From Clostridia bacterium (GTDB taxonomy: Bacteria > Bacillota > Clostridia > Oscillospirales > Acutalibacteraceae): a DNA stretch of 64,000 bases. The stretch covers positions 1-64,000 of the forward strand of contig JAFSFB010000012.1 in NCBI GenBank assembly GCA_017435385.1, written 5' to 3'. The notes beneath the pieces were generated by a model. The model saw nothing but the letters and a program-made list of their open reading frames with translations, had not been told where the DNA came from and ran no database searches. Positions 25,242-34,259 of the stretch are shown in pieces. Within the stretch, counting starts at the first letter, position 1. Each line of letters begins with the position of its first letter. The position numbers and the translations under genes were made by a program.

Positions 25242-26597
25242 TTAGATCTTCATGACTCCGAGAACATCGAGAACCGATGAAATGAGAATCAGAACGATGC
25301 ACACGGGAGCAACATATTTGATAACAACCGTGAAAAGTGTTTTTGCCTTGAAGGGTGCGCCGATTTCGATCTCCTCAATAAGTGCCTTCGGCTTGATGAC
25401 ATAGCCGACAAAAATGCAGGTGAGGAAAGCAACGATGGGCATGAGCACGCTGTTGCTGACGAAATCGAACATATCGAGAATCGAAAGACCCGCAACGGTT
25501 ACGAAATCCCAGATTCCGAAGCCGAGAGATGAGGGAATGCCGAGAACGATGCAGAAGAGGAAAACCGCAAGGCAGGATACCTTTCTGCCCCAGCCAAACT
25601 TATCTCTTACGATCGAAACAACGGTTTCCATGAGAGAAATCGAGGATGTGAGGGCGGCAAAAAGAACGAGCAGGAAGAAAGCGGCGCCGATAACCGCTCC
25701 CGCAGGCATGCTGTTGAAAACCTTGGGAAGAGTGATGAACATGAGGCTCGGACCTTTTCCGAGAGCCGCTTCGTCACCGCCCGAGAAAGCAAAGACCGCA
25801 GGAATAATCATAAGACCTGCAAGGAAGGCGATTCCCGTGTCAAAAATTTCGATCTGATGAACGGACTTTTCAACCGAAACATCCTTCTTCATGTATGAGC
25901 CGTAGGTTATCATGATACCCATGGCAAGGGACATCGAATAGAAAAGCTGTCCCATCGCCGCAAGAACGGTCGTTGCGGAGAATCTGCTGAAATCGGGAAG
26001 AAGATAATATTTAACGCCTTCCATCGCTCCGTCGATCGTTATGGAGTATACAGCGATAACGATCGTCAGAACAACAAGCACGGGCATCATGATCTTGCTG
26101 ACCTTTTCAACGCCCTTTTCAACGCCGAGAAGAACAACGAGCGCAGTCAGTCCCATGAAGATAAGGAACCAGCCGATCGGTTCAAACGGTTTTGAAATGA
26201 AGCTTGTGAAATAACTGTCCGATGCGGATGCCGTCGCATCTCCGCTGACAAAAGCAAAGAGATATTTTGATACCCATCCGCCGATTACCGAATAATAAGG
26301 CAGGATGATCGCAGGAATGACCGATGCGATTATGCCGACAAAGCCGAATCTCTTGTCAAGCGATCTGAACGCATTGATTGCACTCTGACCTGTTTTTCTG
26401 CCGATTGCGATCTCAGCGCACATCAGCGCAAAACCGAAGGTTACGGCAAGAATGATATAAACGAGAAGGAAAACTCCTCCGCCGTATTTCGCCGCAAGAT
26501 AAGGGAAACGCCAGATGTTACCAAGACCTACGGCAGAGCCTGCAGCGGCAAGGACAAAACCTATCTTGCCCGTGAAGCTGCTTCTTTTTTCTGTCAT
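25242..26597 (-). CDS. Sodium:neurotransmitter symporter (NSS) family transporter
   Basis: A 451-residue integral membrane protein with about 11-12 helices. The first helix holds the sodium and amino-acid site motif AAGSAVGLGNIWRFPYLA followed by K-Y-G-G-G. Bacterial members such as LeuT and MhsT import amino acids with sodium. Substrate specificity cannot be read. GGAGAGG lies 6 bases before the ATG. The gene stands alone on the reverse strand. Confidence 0.92.
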   Translation of the reverse strand: MTEKRSSFTGKIGFVLAAAGSAVGLGNIWRFPYLAAKYGGGVFLLVYIILAVTFGFALMCAEIAIGRKTGQSAINAFRSLDKRFGFVGIIASVIPAIILPYYSVIGGWVSKYLFAFVSGDATASASDSYFTSFISKPFEPIGWFLIFMGLTALVVLLGVEKGVEKVSKIMMPVLVVLTIVIAVYSITIDGAMEGVKYYLLPDFSRFSATTVLAAMGQLFYSMSLAMGIMITYGSYMKKDVSVEKSVHQIEIFDTGIAFLAGLMIIPAVFAFSGGDEAALGKGPSLMFITLPKVFNSMPAGAVIGAAFFLLVLFAALTSSISLMETVVSIVRDKFGWGRKVSCLAVFLFCIVLGIPSSLGFGIWDFVTVAGLSILDMFDFVSNSVLMPIVAFLTCIFVGYVIKPKALIEEIEIGAPFKAKTLFTVVIKYVAPVCIVLILISSVLDVLGVMKI

Positions 26598-26723
26598 AGA
26601 AACCTCTCCTTAATTTTTTTGATGTAAACAGAATAGAATTTATTATCTCACATCTGACGGAATTTTACAAGAACTATTTTTATTTTTCCGATATTTTTAT
26701 CCAAAGATAATTTCTGACTGCCG

Positions 26724-26752
26724 TTGCATAAATCAAAAAAATATGTTATTAT
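26724..26752 (+). promoter_or_regulatory. Sigma-A promoter of the 26.8-30 kb operon
   Basis: TTGCAT (26724-26729), 17 bases, TATTAT (26747-26752), 31 bases before ATG 26784. Confidence 0.75.
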
Positions 26753-26783
26753 ATATTGATTAATATTTTGGTGGTCATGTTTT

Positions 26784-27314
26784 ATGAAAATTATCAGATC
26801 CGTATTGTTTTATTTCTGGCAGTTCACCTACGGGCTTGCTCAGAATCTCATCGGTCTGGGTATGCTTACCGTTTACAAGGCAAGAGGCGCAAAAAGCGAA
26901 TGGTTCCACAATGCGCTGATAACCTATATCGACAGAAAAAATTTCGGCGGCGTTTCGCTCGGCATGTTTATTTTTGTCAACGCAAAAAGAAAGGGCGACG
27001 ACCTCCACGACCTGAAGATCCACGAATACGGTCACACGGTTCAGACGATGATTCTCGGTCCTCTCTGGCTTCTTGTTATTGCCGTGCCGTCATTCATCTG
27101 GTGCGGAGTTCCTGCCTTCGTCAGAATGCGTAAAGAAAAAAATATTTCGTATTATTGGCTTTACTGCGAGGGCTGGTCAAACCTTTGCGGGCTTTGGGCA
27201 ACAAAGGACCGATTCCTCACCGAAGAATACATAAACCGAGGCAGATACGGAAAGCCGATCAATCCCAACAGAAATAAACGAAAAGATATCAAAGGAAGAA
27301 GGAGAAACAAATAA
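26784..27314 (+). CDS. Small membrane protein with an HEYGH motif, unknown function
   Basis: A 176-residue protein with an N-terminal hydrophobic segment, then I-H-E-Y-G-H-T-V-Q (about residues 79-87) followed by a hydrophobic stretch and Y-W-L-Y-C-E-G-W-S-N-L-C-G near the end. His-Glu-x-x-His is the metal-site pattern of many zinc proteases, and the position at a membrane helix recalls intramembrane or membrane-bound peptidases, but a third ligand is not certain. The C-terminus is basic (K/R rich). Its stop overlaps the next start by one base, so it is co-expressed with a sugar transporter. No activity is claimed. Confidence 0.7.
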   Translation: MKIIRSVLFYFWQFTYGLAQNLIGLGMLTVYKARGAKSEWFHNALITYIDRKNFGGVSLGMFIFVNAKRKGDDLHDLKIHEYGHTVQTMILGPLWLLVIAVPSFIWCGVPAFVRMRKEKNISYYWLYCEGWSNLCGLWATKDRFLTEEYINRGRYGKPINPNRNKRKDIKGRRRNK

Positions 27315-28690
27315 TGAACGAAAAGAAATATCTCAAAACAAGCGAAACTCTCTCGTTTTCATTTTCGGCGTTCGGCAGAAGCATGATCTATACTCTGATG
27401 TCAACCTTCCTGCTGATATTCTATACGGATGCGATGAATCTGCGTCCCGTTCACGCAGGTGCGATCATCGTTGCGGCAAGAATCTTCGATGCAGCCAACG
27501 ACCCCGTCATGGGCATTATCGCCGACAAGACCAAAACCAAGTTCGGCAAGCTCCGCCCCTATCTTCTCTTCTCGCCCTTCCTTATCATGATTTCAACCGC
27601 CGCTCTTTTTTATGTTCCCGATTTCGGCTACGGCGGCAGACTTGCATATTCGGCAGTTACATATATTATCTGGGGCATCTGCTTCACGATTCAGGATGTT
27701 CCGTTCTGGGGACTGAGCGCAGTTGTTTCTCCCCTTGAAAACGAAAGAAACCGCTTCATTTCAACCGCCAGAATCTTCAGCACGATCGGCGGAATCGTTC
27801 CCACTCTCCTCGTTCCCGTTCTGCGCAACGGACTCGGAAACACCAAGGGATATTTTGTCAGCGGTCTTATCTTTGCCGTTTTCGGTTCGATGATTTCTCT
27901 TCTTGCCTTCTTCGGCACAAAAGAAAGAGTTGTTGAAGAAAAAGAAAAGGTTTCCGCAGGCGAGATCGTTTCGGCTTATATCAAGAACAAGCCCCTGCTT
28001 CTCCTTATCGCCGCAAGCATTCTCGGCTCGGCGATGCTCATGGCTCAGACCTCGGGCAGCTATCTCGCAACTTATCTCATCAAGGATTCGGGCATTATTC
28101 CCAAGGGAACCGTTCAGACTGCCATGACGGTTGCGATCGGCGCAGGCATGATGATCGCCATGGTGCTCATGCCCGTTCTTCGCAAAAAGATGTCGCTCAA
28201 GGCAATTTACATTTCATCGGCTCTTTTCGGAGCTTTCGTTCACATCGTCATGTATTTTGTCGGCTATACAAACTTCTATCTTTTCCTTGCAGTTCTTGCG
28301 GTTGCAGGTCTTCCTCTCGGCATTTTCAATGTTATCACCTATGCAATGGTTGCCGACAGCGTTGACTATCTCGAATGGAAAACAGGCAGACGCTCAGAGG
28401 GCGTATGCTTCGCTTCCCAGACCTTCATCAGCAAGCTCACCGCAGGAATTTCAACTCTTATCACAAGCTTCGTTCTTGAAGCAGTCCATTTCGTTCAGCC
28501 CGTAAACGATGTTCCCGTTCTCGACCAGCCCGAGCCCGTTTTCAGGGGCATGTTCTTCATGGTCACGATTCTTCCCGCAGTCAGCCTTGCGCTCTGCGCA
28601 GTTCCGATGTTCTTCAACGATTTCACGGGCAAGAAAAAGGATGCGATCGTCAAGGAGCTCAATGAACGCAGGGAGGTAAAAAATGGATAA
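27314..28690 (+). CDS. GPH family sugar:cation symporter
   Basis: A 458-residue membrane protein with about 12 helices in the glycoside-pentoside-hexuronide branch of the major facilitator superfamily. It has FSFSAFGRSMIYTLMSTFLL and TDAMNL in helix 1, and the diagnostic loop ARIFDAANDPVMGIIADKTK followed by F-G-K-L-R-P-Y. These transporters import glycosides or pentoses with Na+ or H+. AraD two genes downstream suggests an arabinose- or ribulose-type substrate. The ATG overlaps the stop of the previous gene (TAATG). Confidence 0.9.
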   Translation: MNEKKYLKTSETLSFSFSAFGRSMIYTLMSTFLLIFYTDAMNLRPVHAGAIIVAARIFDAANDPVMGIIADKTKTKFGKLRPYLLFSPFLIMISTAALFYVPDFGYGGRLAYSAVTYIIWGICFTIQDVPFWGLSAVVSPLENERNRFISTARIFSTIGGIVPTLLVPVLRNGLGNTKGYFVSGLIFAVFGSMISLLAFFGTKERVVEEKEKVSAGEIVSAYIKNKPLLLLIAASILGSAMLMAQTSGSYLATYLIKDSGIIPKGTVQTAMTVAIGAGMMIAMVLMPVLRKKMSLKAIYISSALFGAFVHIVMYFVGYTNFYLFLAVLAVAGLPLGIFNVITYAMVADSVDYLEWKTGRRSEGVCFASQTFISKLTAGISTLITSFVLEAVHFVQPVNDVPVLDQPEPVFRGMFFMVTILPAVSLALCAVPMFFNDFTGKKKDAIVKELNERREVKNG

Positions 28691-29255
28691 CAACATCAAC
28701 GCTTTCAGCGAGAACGGCGAATTTGACGCCTTTTCCGCAGGAGTTGAGCCCGGCGGACTCAGAAACACGACCCAGATAAAGGTTCTCATAACCTTCATCG
28801 TGAACCGCATGAAAGAGGCGGTTAGCGGCGAAATGATGCTTGAAGCTCTTCAGGTTCACGGGCTTGCAAACTATTTTGAAGCAACGCAGGCTCTTGACGA
28901 GCTTCTCGCAAACGGCAGTCTTTCCGAATCGGAGGGCAAGCTCTACATCACGCCCAAGGGAAGGCTTGCGGTTGCCGAGCTTTCAGACGATGTTCCCCGC
29001 ACGGTCAAGGAAACAGCTCTTGCCGACACGATCAATCTCCAGCTCATGGAAAAGCGTGAGGGAGAAAACACCGTTGAGATCGAGCCGTCAGGCAACGGCT
29101 TCAACGTAACGTTCAAGGTTATGCATAAAGGGAATGTGCTCATGGCGCTGACCGTTTATGCCGCCGACCTCGAACAGGCTCAGCTTATAAAGCACAATTT
29201 CATCAAGGACCCCTCGAGAGTCTATTCGACCGTAATCACATCACTTTTCGTATAA
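28683..29255 (+). CDS. DUF4364 family protein (winged-helix-like)
   Basis: A 190-residue DUF4364 protein. The N-terminal half (about 25-110) looks like a winged helix: Q-I-K-V-L-I-T-F-I-V, a recognition-type helix region Y-F-E-A-T-Q-A-L-D-E-L, then L-Y-I-T-P-K-G-R-L-A. The C-terminal half is a mixed alpha/beta domain. The family is common in Clostridia and its function is not established; a regulatory role for the sugar genes is an inference from fold and position. GGAGG precedes ATG 28683, and the gene overlaps the transporter gene by 8 bases. Confidence 0.82.
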   Translation: MDNNINAFSENGEFDAFSAGVEPGGLRNTTQIKVLITFIVNRMKEAVSGEMMLEALQVHGLANYFEATQALDELLANGSLSESEGKLYITPKGRLAVAELSDDVPRTVKETALADTINLQLMEKREGENTVEIEPSGNGFNVTFKVMHKGNVLMALTVYAADLEQAQLIKHNFIKDPSRVYSTVITSLFV

Positions 29256-29267
29256 GGAGCAGAAATC

Positions 29268-29957
29268 ATGCTTGAACAACTCAAACAGCAGGTTTACGAA
29301 GCAAACCTCAAGCTCGTTGAATATAACCTCGTTCTTTTCACATGGGGCAATGTTTCCGCAATCGACAGAGAAAGCGGTCTTGTTGTCATCAAGCCCTCGG
29401 GCGTTGACTATGCGAAGCTCACCGCAGACGACATGGTCGTCATGAATCTCAACGGAGAAAAGGTCGAGGGCAGACTTAATCCCTCGTCGGACACTCCCAC
29501 GCATCTTGAGCTTTACCGCCGTTTCCCCGAGATCGGAGGCGTTGCTCACACCCACTCCACCTTTGCGGTTTCATTCGCTCAGGCGGCGGCAGATATTCCC
29601 GCATACGGAACAACGCATGCCGACTTCGCATACGGCAGCATTCCCTGCACGAGAGATCTTACCAAAGAAGAGATCGAGGGCGAATATGAGCTGAATACGG
29701 GCAAGGTTATTGCGGAATGCTTTGAAACGAGAAGCATCGATTACAACGCAGTGCCTGCCGTGCTTGTCCGCTCTCACGGCCCGTTTACATGGGGCAAAAA
29801 CGGCTTTGATGCTGCCAAGAACTCCGCAATCCTTGAGGAGGTTGCAAAAATGGCATATCTGAGCAGAACGATGGATGCCGAGCCTGCAAACGAATTCATT
29901 CAGCATAAGCACTATTTCAGAAAGCACGGTGCAGGTGCATATTACGGTCAGAAATAA
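29268..29957 (+). CDS. araD: L-ribulose-5-phosphate 4-epimerase
   Basis: A 229-residue class-II aldolase-fold enzyme, converting L-ribulose 5-phosphate to D-xylulose 5-phosphate. It shows [28 protein letters not shown], the zinc ligands in [28 protein letters not shown], and the catalytic region [15 protein letters not shown] precedes the ATG. It ends the operon with the HEYGH protein, GPH transporter and DUF4364 protein. The rest of an arabinose pathway (araA, araB) is not in the window. Confidence 0.94.
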   Translation: MLEQLKQQVYEANLKLVEYNLVLFTWGNVSAIDRESGLVVIKPSGVDYAKLTADDMVVMNLNGEKVEGRLNPSSDTPTHLELYRRFPEIGGVAHTHSTFAVSFAQAAADIPAYGTTHADFAYGSIPCTRDLTKEEIEGEYELNTGKVIAECFETRSIDYNAVPAVLVRSHGPFTWGKNGFDAAKNSAILEEVAKMAYLSRTMDAEPANEFIQHKHYFRKHGAGAYYGQK

Positions 29958-29962
29958 ATCGC

Positions 29963-29991
29963 TTGACACAGTTGTTTTTTCAGTATAGAAT
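29963..29991 (+). promoter_or_regulatory. Sigma-A promoter
   Basis: TTGACA (29963-29968), 17 bases, TAGAAT (29986-29991), 49 bases before the zinc-ribbon membrane protein gene. Confidence 0.85.
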
Positions 29992-30040
29992 TAAAATGAC
30001 CCGATAAAAATAACCGTTCATCGGATGAAAAGGTGATAAT

Positions 30041-30802
30041 ATGGCTAAATGTCCCAAATGCGGAGTCAAGCTCCATATATGGAATATCAAAGCGGAGTGC
30101 CCGAAATGCGGCGTAAATATTGCAAACTATGACTGGGAAAACCGTCTTGAGCAGGATGCGATCGAAGCGGAAATAGCCTTTGCAAAGCTCCGTGAAACTC
30201 TCAGCCGCTTCAAATATTCATTCATCGGAACAAAGCTGAGAATAGCAAGAATTCCCGTGAGCGTTCTTCCGCTCTTCTCTTTCCTTCTTCCGCTCGGCAC
30301 TCTTGCGGTTTCCTTCCCGTTCTTCAGCGAAAAATTCACTCTCAACGCAATCACGATCGTTATGGAAATAATCGGCGGCGTTGATATCATGGGAATATTC
30401 AAGGGAATGAGCTCGGAGCTCATCGGCGACTCCTTCAAGATGCTCGCCGCAACGCTGATCCTCGTTGTTCTCAGCGTGCTTTCTCTGCTTGTCAGCCTTG
30501 TTTTTCTGCTTCTCAATTTCAAGAAATTCAACAGCAAGGGTCTGTTCGTAACAAACCTTGTTGCAAGCGGCATGATGCTCGCAAGCTCGTTCACTTTCGC
30601 AAAATTCTCCGAGCTTGTTGCCGGCGGCTCTCTCGCCGCTGCATGGCAGAGCGGTCCTTCGTGGGGCGTTTATGTTTCCGCCGCTCTTTTCCTCGCCTCG
30701 GCAATAATCAACCTCTGCGTTTCGCTTCAGAAGGTTGAGCTTCCCGCAGCAGAAGAAAAAAACGAAGCCGCAGAGGAAGCCAAAGAAGAGGCTAATGTCT
30801 AA
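30041..30802 (+). CDS. Zinc-ribbon membrane protein, unknown function
   Basis: A 253-residue protein with an N-terminal zinc ribbon (KCPKCG, then ECPKCG; residues 3-25), a ~50-residue linker and four hydrophobic segments in about residues 75-230, ending in a Glu/Ala-rich tail. Such proteins are common in Clostridia and unassigned. It has its own promoter and is followed by a terminator, so it forms a single-gene unit. Confidence 0.78.
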   Translation: MAKCPKCGVKLHIWNIKAECPKCGVNIANYDWENRLEQDAIEAEIAFAKLRETLSRFKYSFIGTKLRIARIPVSVLPLFSFLLPLGTLAVSFPFFSEKFTLNAITIVMEIIGGVDIMGIFKGMSSELIGDSFKMLAATLILVVLSVLSLLVSLVFLLLNFKKFNSKGLFVTNLVASGMMLASSFTFAKFSELVAGGSLAAAWQSGPSWGVYVSAALFLASAIINLCVSLQKVELPAAEEKNEAAEEAKEEANV

Positions 30803-30812
30803 ACAGCAATTA

Positions 30813-30850
30813 ACCGATGCAATCTGTACGGACTGCATCGGTCTTTTTTT
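30813..30850 (+). terminator. Intrinsic terminator
   Basis: ACCGATGCA and TGCATCGGT form a 9-bp stem with a 12-base loop and a run of seven T. It may also end the convergent spoIID gene, whose stop is next to it. Confidence 0.88.
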
Positions 30851-31796
30851 ATTCGGGCAAGGTGATCTGCGCATCGGGATAGTAGTGAGCAAGTATTCCG
30901 TCCCACGAGCTCCCCTGCCGTGCCATATAATCCGCACCGTACTGACTCATACCCACCCCATGACCGTGTCCTTTGCAGGATACGGTTATTTTTTTGTCGG
31001 AGCAGGCAATTTCAAAGCTGTTGCTTCTCAGCTCAAGAGCAGCTCTGATATCAGCACCGCTGAACTCTTTTCCGCAGATAACCGCTTTGACGACATATCC
31101 GTTTTCGGTTTCACAGCTTTCAACCCATTCAGCCGCATCTCCGTCAGCTTTTATTCCGAGCTTTTTTGCAAATTCATCGGCAGAAAAATTTTTTTCTTCG
31201 GCAAAATCGGGTGACAGCCTGTCGCCGTCGCTCGTGACACTCTGAAGATACGGAATCTCTTCTCCCCATAAGCTCTGTGCGGACTGCGTGTTTCCCGAGC
31301 TGATAGAATGATAGACCGCAAGAGCTGTTTCACCGTCATATGTCAGTCTGCAGCCGTAGACCGCATCGACCGCCGCCGAAATTTTTGCCTCATTCTCTTC
31401 AAAAGCGTCACCCCATTTTTCGATCCTTGCCTGCCTGCTGACATATCCCTGATGCGTGAGCGGACTGTCGCTGATAAGCTCGGAGGAGTTTTCGCTTATC
31501 CTCTTTGCATAGCTGTAGCTCGCAACCGCCTGAGCTTTAAGCGCTTCCGGATGATAGTTTGCCGGCATTTCCGCCGCAACGCAGCCGACAAGATATTCTC
31601 TCATCCCTATTTTGCTGACCTCTCCCGTTTCAGAGGACATAACGGCTATATATTCCGCCTTCTCCTCTTCGCTGTAAGAAATGACCGGCACTCCGTCTTT
31701 GACGGGCTTTTCTGTTTTTTCCGTACCCATGGCAGCCATCGGACAAAGGCACATTATCAGAAGCAGCACCGCCGCCGTTACGGCATATTTTTTCAA
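30849..31796 (-). CDS. spoIID: Stage II sporulation protein D (SpoIID)
   Basis: A secreted/anchored protein of ~315 residues. An N-terminal hydrophobic signal is followed by the SpoIID core: M-R-E-Y-L-V-G-C-V-A-A-E-M-P (the lytic transglycosylase Glu region), LKAQAVASYSYA, A-V-Y-H-S-I-S-S-G-N-T-Q-S, and the C-terminal GHGHGVGMSQYGA. SpoIID cuts denuded glycan strands for engulfment with SpoIIP and SpoIIM. I place the start at TTG 31796, with AGGGGTG five bases upstream; the ATG at 31802 and GTG at 31805 lie inside or against that site. It diverges from the citrate synthase gene. Confidence 0.85.
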   Translation of the reverse strand: MKKYAVTAAVLLLIMCLCPMAAMGTEKTEKPVKDGVPVISYSEEEKAEYIAVMSSETGEVSKIGMREYLVGCVAAEMPANYHPEALKAQAVASYSYAKRISENSSELISDSPLTHQGYVSRQARIEKWGDAFEENEAKISAAVDAVYGCRLTYDGETALAVYHSISSGNTQSAQSLWGEEIPYLQSVTSDGDRLSPDFAEEKNFSADEFAKKLGIKADGDAAEWVESCETENGYVVKAVICGKEFSGADIRAALELRSNSFEIACSDKKITVSCKGHGHGVGMSQYGADYMARQGSSWDGILAHYYPDAQITLPE

Positions 31797-31847
31797 ACAC
31801 ATCACCCCTGAATATTCTGTCGGATTTTACTATATAATTTTGTTTAC

Positions 31848-31877
31848 TTGACTTTTATTAATGTGCGGGTGTATAAT
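31848..31877 (+). promoter_or_regulatory. Sigma-A promoter of the gltA-ricT run
   Basis: TTGACT (31848-31853), an 18-base spacer and TATAAT (31872-31877). Translation starts at 31940. Confidence 0.8.
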
Positions 31878-31939
31878 ACTGGTAATTATACAGTAAAATG
31901 GAGATAGTAGCATTACCCGTAAAGAAAGGATTACCCGAT

Positions 31940-33304
31940 ATGTCCAAGAACGAAGCAAAAGTATCAGATTCAAACATTAGAAATTTATGCGATCAGATTC
32001 GCAAATATAACCATATAGAGCCCTCGGACTTTGACCGCTTCAATGTCAAAAGAGGTCTGAGAAACTCTGACGGAACCGGCGTTATGGCAGGCATCTCGAG
32101 AGTCTGCTCGGTCGGCGGTTATCTTATTGATGACGGTGAAAGAGTTCCCTGCGAGGGTCATCTTCACTTCAGAGGCTATGATATGAGCGAAATCGTCAGC
32201 AACGTTATCGCCGAAGACCGTTTCGGCTTCGAGGAGGTTGTCTGGCTCCTGCTTTTCGGCTCACTTCCCACAAAGAGTCAGCTTGACAATTTCTGCGATA
32301 TTCTCGCAAGATGCCGTGAGCTTCCCGAGGACTTCATTGAAGATATGATAATGAAGGCACCCTCCCCCAACATCATGAACAAGATCTCCCGTTCGGTTCT
32401 TGCTCTCTACTCTTATGACAACAATCCCGACGACACCTCCGTCGAAAATGTTCTGCGTCAGTGCATCAACATAATCGCTCAGATCCCTGCAATCATGGTT
32501 TATTCCTATCAGGTAAAGCGCAGACATTATTACCACAAGAGCATGTATATCCATCAGATGAATCCTGCTCACAGAACCGCCGAAACGATCCTCAATTCAA
32601 TCCGTTCAAACAAGAGCTTTACGGACAGAGAAGCCAAGCTGCTCGACACCTGCCTCATGGTTCACGCAGAGCACGGCGGCGGTAACAACTCAACCTTTGC
32701 CACAAGAGTTCTGACCTCGAGCGGCACGGATACATACGCCTCGATCGCTGCCGCAGTCGGTGCTCTCAAGGGTCCCAAGCACGGCGGTGCAAACATCAAG
32801 GTTACCGAAATGGTTGACCAGTTCCGTGAAGGCGTTTCCGACATCACGAACGAAGGTCAGGTTGCCGATTTCCTCAGAAAGATCATCCGCAAGGAAGAGG
32901 GCGACGGCTCGGGACTGGTTTACGGCATGGGTCACGCAGTTTACACCCTTTCCGATCCCAGAGCAAAAATCCTCAAGGCGAAAGCGGAGGAGTTTGCCAT
33001 GAATACCGAGTTCGAGAAGGAATTCATTCTTCTCAACACAATTGAAAAGCTCACTCCCCAAATCTTTGCCGAGATCAAAGGCGTAAACAAAGCGATGTGT
33101 GCAAATGTTGACCTTTATTCGGGTCTTGTCTATAAGATGCTCGACATTCCGCCCGATCTTTTCACTCCCATTTTCACCGCCGCAAGAGTTGCGGGCTGGT
33201 CGGCTCACAGAATCGAAGAGCTTCTCACGGGCGGAAAGATCATCCGTCCCGCTTACAAGAATACGAATGTATTCCACGAATATGTTCCGCTTGAAAACCG
33301 CTGA
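31940..33304 (+). CDS. gltA: Citrate synthase
   Basis: A 454-residue enzyme of the citrate/2-methylcitrate synthase family, condensing oxaloacetate and acetyl-CoA. It has an N-terminal extension, FRGYDMSEIV, the catalytic region V-H-A-E-H-G-G-G-N-N-S-T-F-A, K-G-P-K-H-G-G-A-N, and GMGHAVYTLSDPRA with the second His and Asp region. AAAGGA precedes ATG 31940; the in-frame ATG 31898 has no site. In an anaerobe it probably feeds 2-oxoglutarate and glutamate synthesis. Five more genes follow with short gaps. Confidence 0.93.
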   Translation: MSKNEAKVSDSNIRNLCDQIRKYNHIEPSDFDRFNVKRGLRNSDGTGVMAGISRVCSVGGYLIDDGERVPCEGHLHFRGYDMSEIVSNVIAEDRFGFEEVVWLLLFGSLPTKSQLDNFCDILARCRELPEDFIEDMIMKAPSPNIMNKISRSVLALYSYDNNPDDTSVENVLRQCINIIAQIPAIMVYSYQVKRRHYYHKSMYIHQMNPAHRTAETILNSIRSNKSFTDREAKLLDTCLMVHAEHGGGNNSTFATRVLTSSGTDTYASIAAAVGALKGPKHGGANIKVTEMVDQFREGVSDITNEGQVADFLRKIIRKEEGDGSGLVYGMGHAVYTLSDPRAKILKAKAEEFAMNTEFEKEFILLNTIEKLTPQIFAEIKGVNKAMCANVDLYSGLVYKMLDIPPDLFTPIFTAARVAGWSAHRIEELLTGGKIIRPAYKNTNVFHEYVPLENR

Positions 33305-33335
33305 TAACACCATAACAAAAGAGGTAATTCATTAA

Positions 33336-34256
33336 ATGAAAGAGAAAATCATGAATTCGGGCTTCGGAATCGGCAGTCTTATATTCGTTGCCGCCGTTAT
33401 TCTTGCTCTTCCGCTGAGAATATATCAGTATGTCGGAAAGGTGCTCGAGCCCGTAACAGGCTTTTTTGCAGAAAACCATTGGAGCATTTACGCTCTCTAT
33501 GCGGTTCTTGTTCTTGCGATCGTATCAATATGGGTTCTTGCCGCCTTAAAGCGCAAGGAGCTCGACTATTCTTACGAAACGGTCAAAAGACCTGCCTTCG
33601 GAGCTCTCTCGGGACTCGTTGCCGCAGGACTTATCATCGACCTTTTCTCCTGCATGAACACAATTTCATCCGCCCCTCTCAACAGCGCAGGCTACACTCC
33701 CTCGCCTGAAGTCACCTCAGCCTATGTTACTATGGCTCAGATGGCGGTTTCGCTCCTTTGTGCAGTATATTTCGTTGTTCTGTGCATAACCTCCCTCATC
33801 GGCAAGACCTCGGGAGCGAATTTCAGGCTCCTTTCCCTTACGCCCGTTTTATGGAGCATGCTCAGAATGGTTTCCCGTTTCATGAGAACCATCAGCTATG
33901 TCAGAGTTTCCGAGCTTCTCTTTGAAATGATAATGCTCGTTTTCATGATAATGTTCTTCATGGCGTTTGCTCAGTGCAATTCAAAGGTCAACGAAGACGA
34001 CTGCAAATGGAAGCTCGCCGCCTACGGTCTTCCCGCCGCACTCATGGCTCTCGTCACATCCGTACCCCGACTTATTCTCGGTCTTGTCGGAAGCGCAGAC
34101 ATAATCTATTCTCAGTCGGTTCTTGAATTTTCGGATCTTGCTATAGCTCTCTTCATCATCGCAACGGTTTTCACGAGAGTGACCGTCAAAACCGAATCGG
34201 TAGCAGAGTCCGATAACACAGCCGCAGAAGAAACACCTTCCGAAACCGAGGAATAA
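33336..34256 (+). CDS. Integral membrane protein, unknown function
   Basis: A 306-residue protein with about seven hydrophobic segments and a short acidic C-terminal tail. I do not recognise a family. There is a 31-base gap from citrate synthase and a 3-base gap to the AEC transporter, so it is co-transcribed with them. Confidence 0.75.
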   Translation: MKEKIMNSGFGIGSLIFVAAVILALPLRIYQYVGKVLEPVTGFFAENHWSIYALYAVLVLAIVSIWVLAALKRKELDYSYETVKRPAFGALSGLVAAGLIIDLFSCMNTISSAPLNSAGYTPSPEVTSAYVTMAQMAVSLLCAVYFVVLCITSLIGKTSGANFRLLSLTPVLWSMLRMVSRFMRTISYVRVSELLFEMIMLVFMIMFFMAFAQCNSKVNEDDCKWKLAAYGLPAALMALVTSVPRLILGLVGSADIIYSQSVLEFSDLAIALFIIATVFTRVTVKTESVAESDNTAAEETPSETEE

Positions 34257-34259
34257 ACG

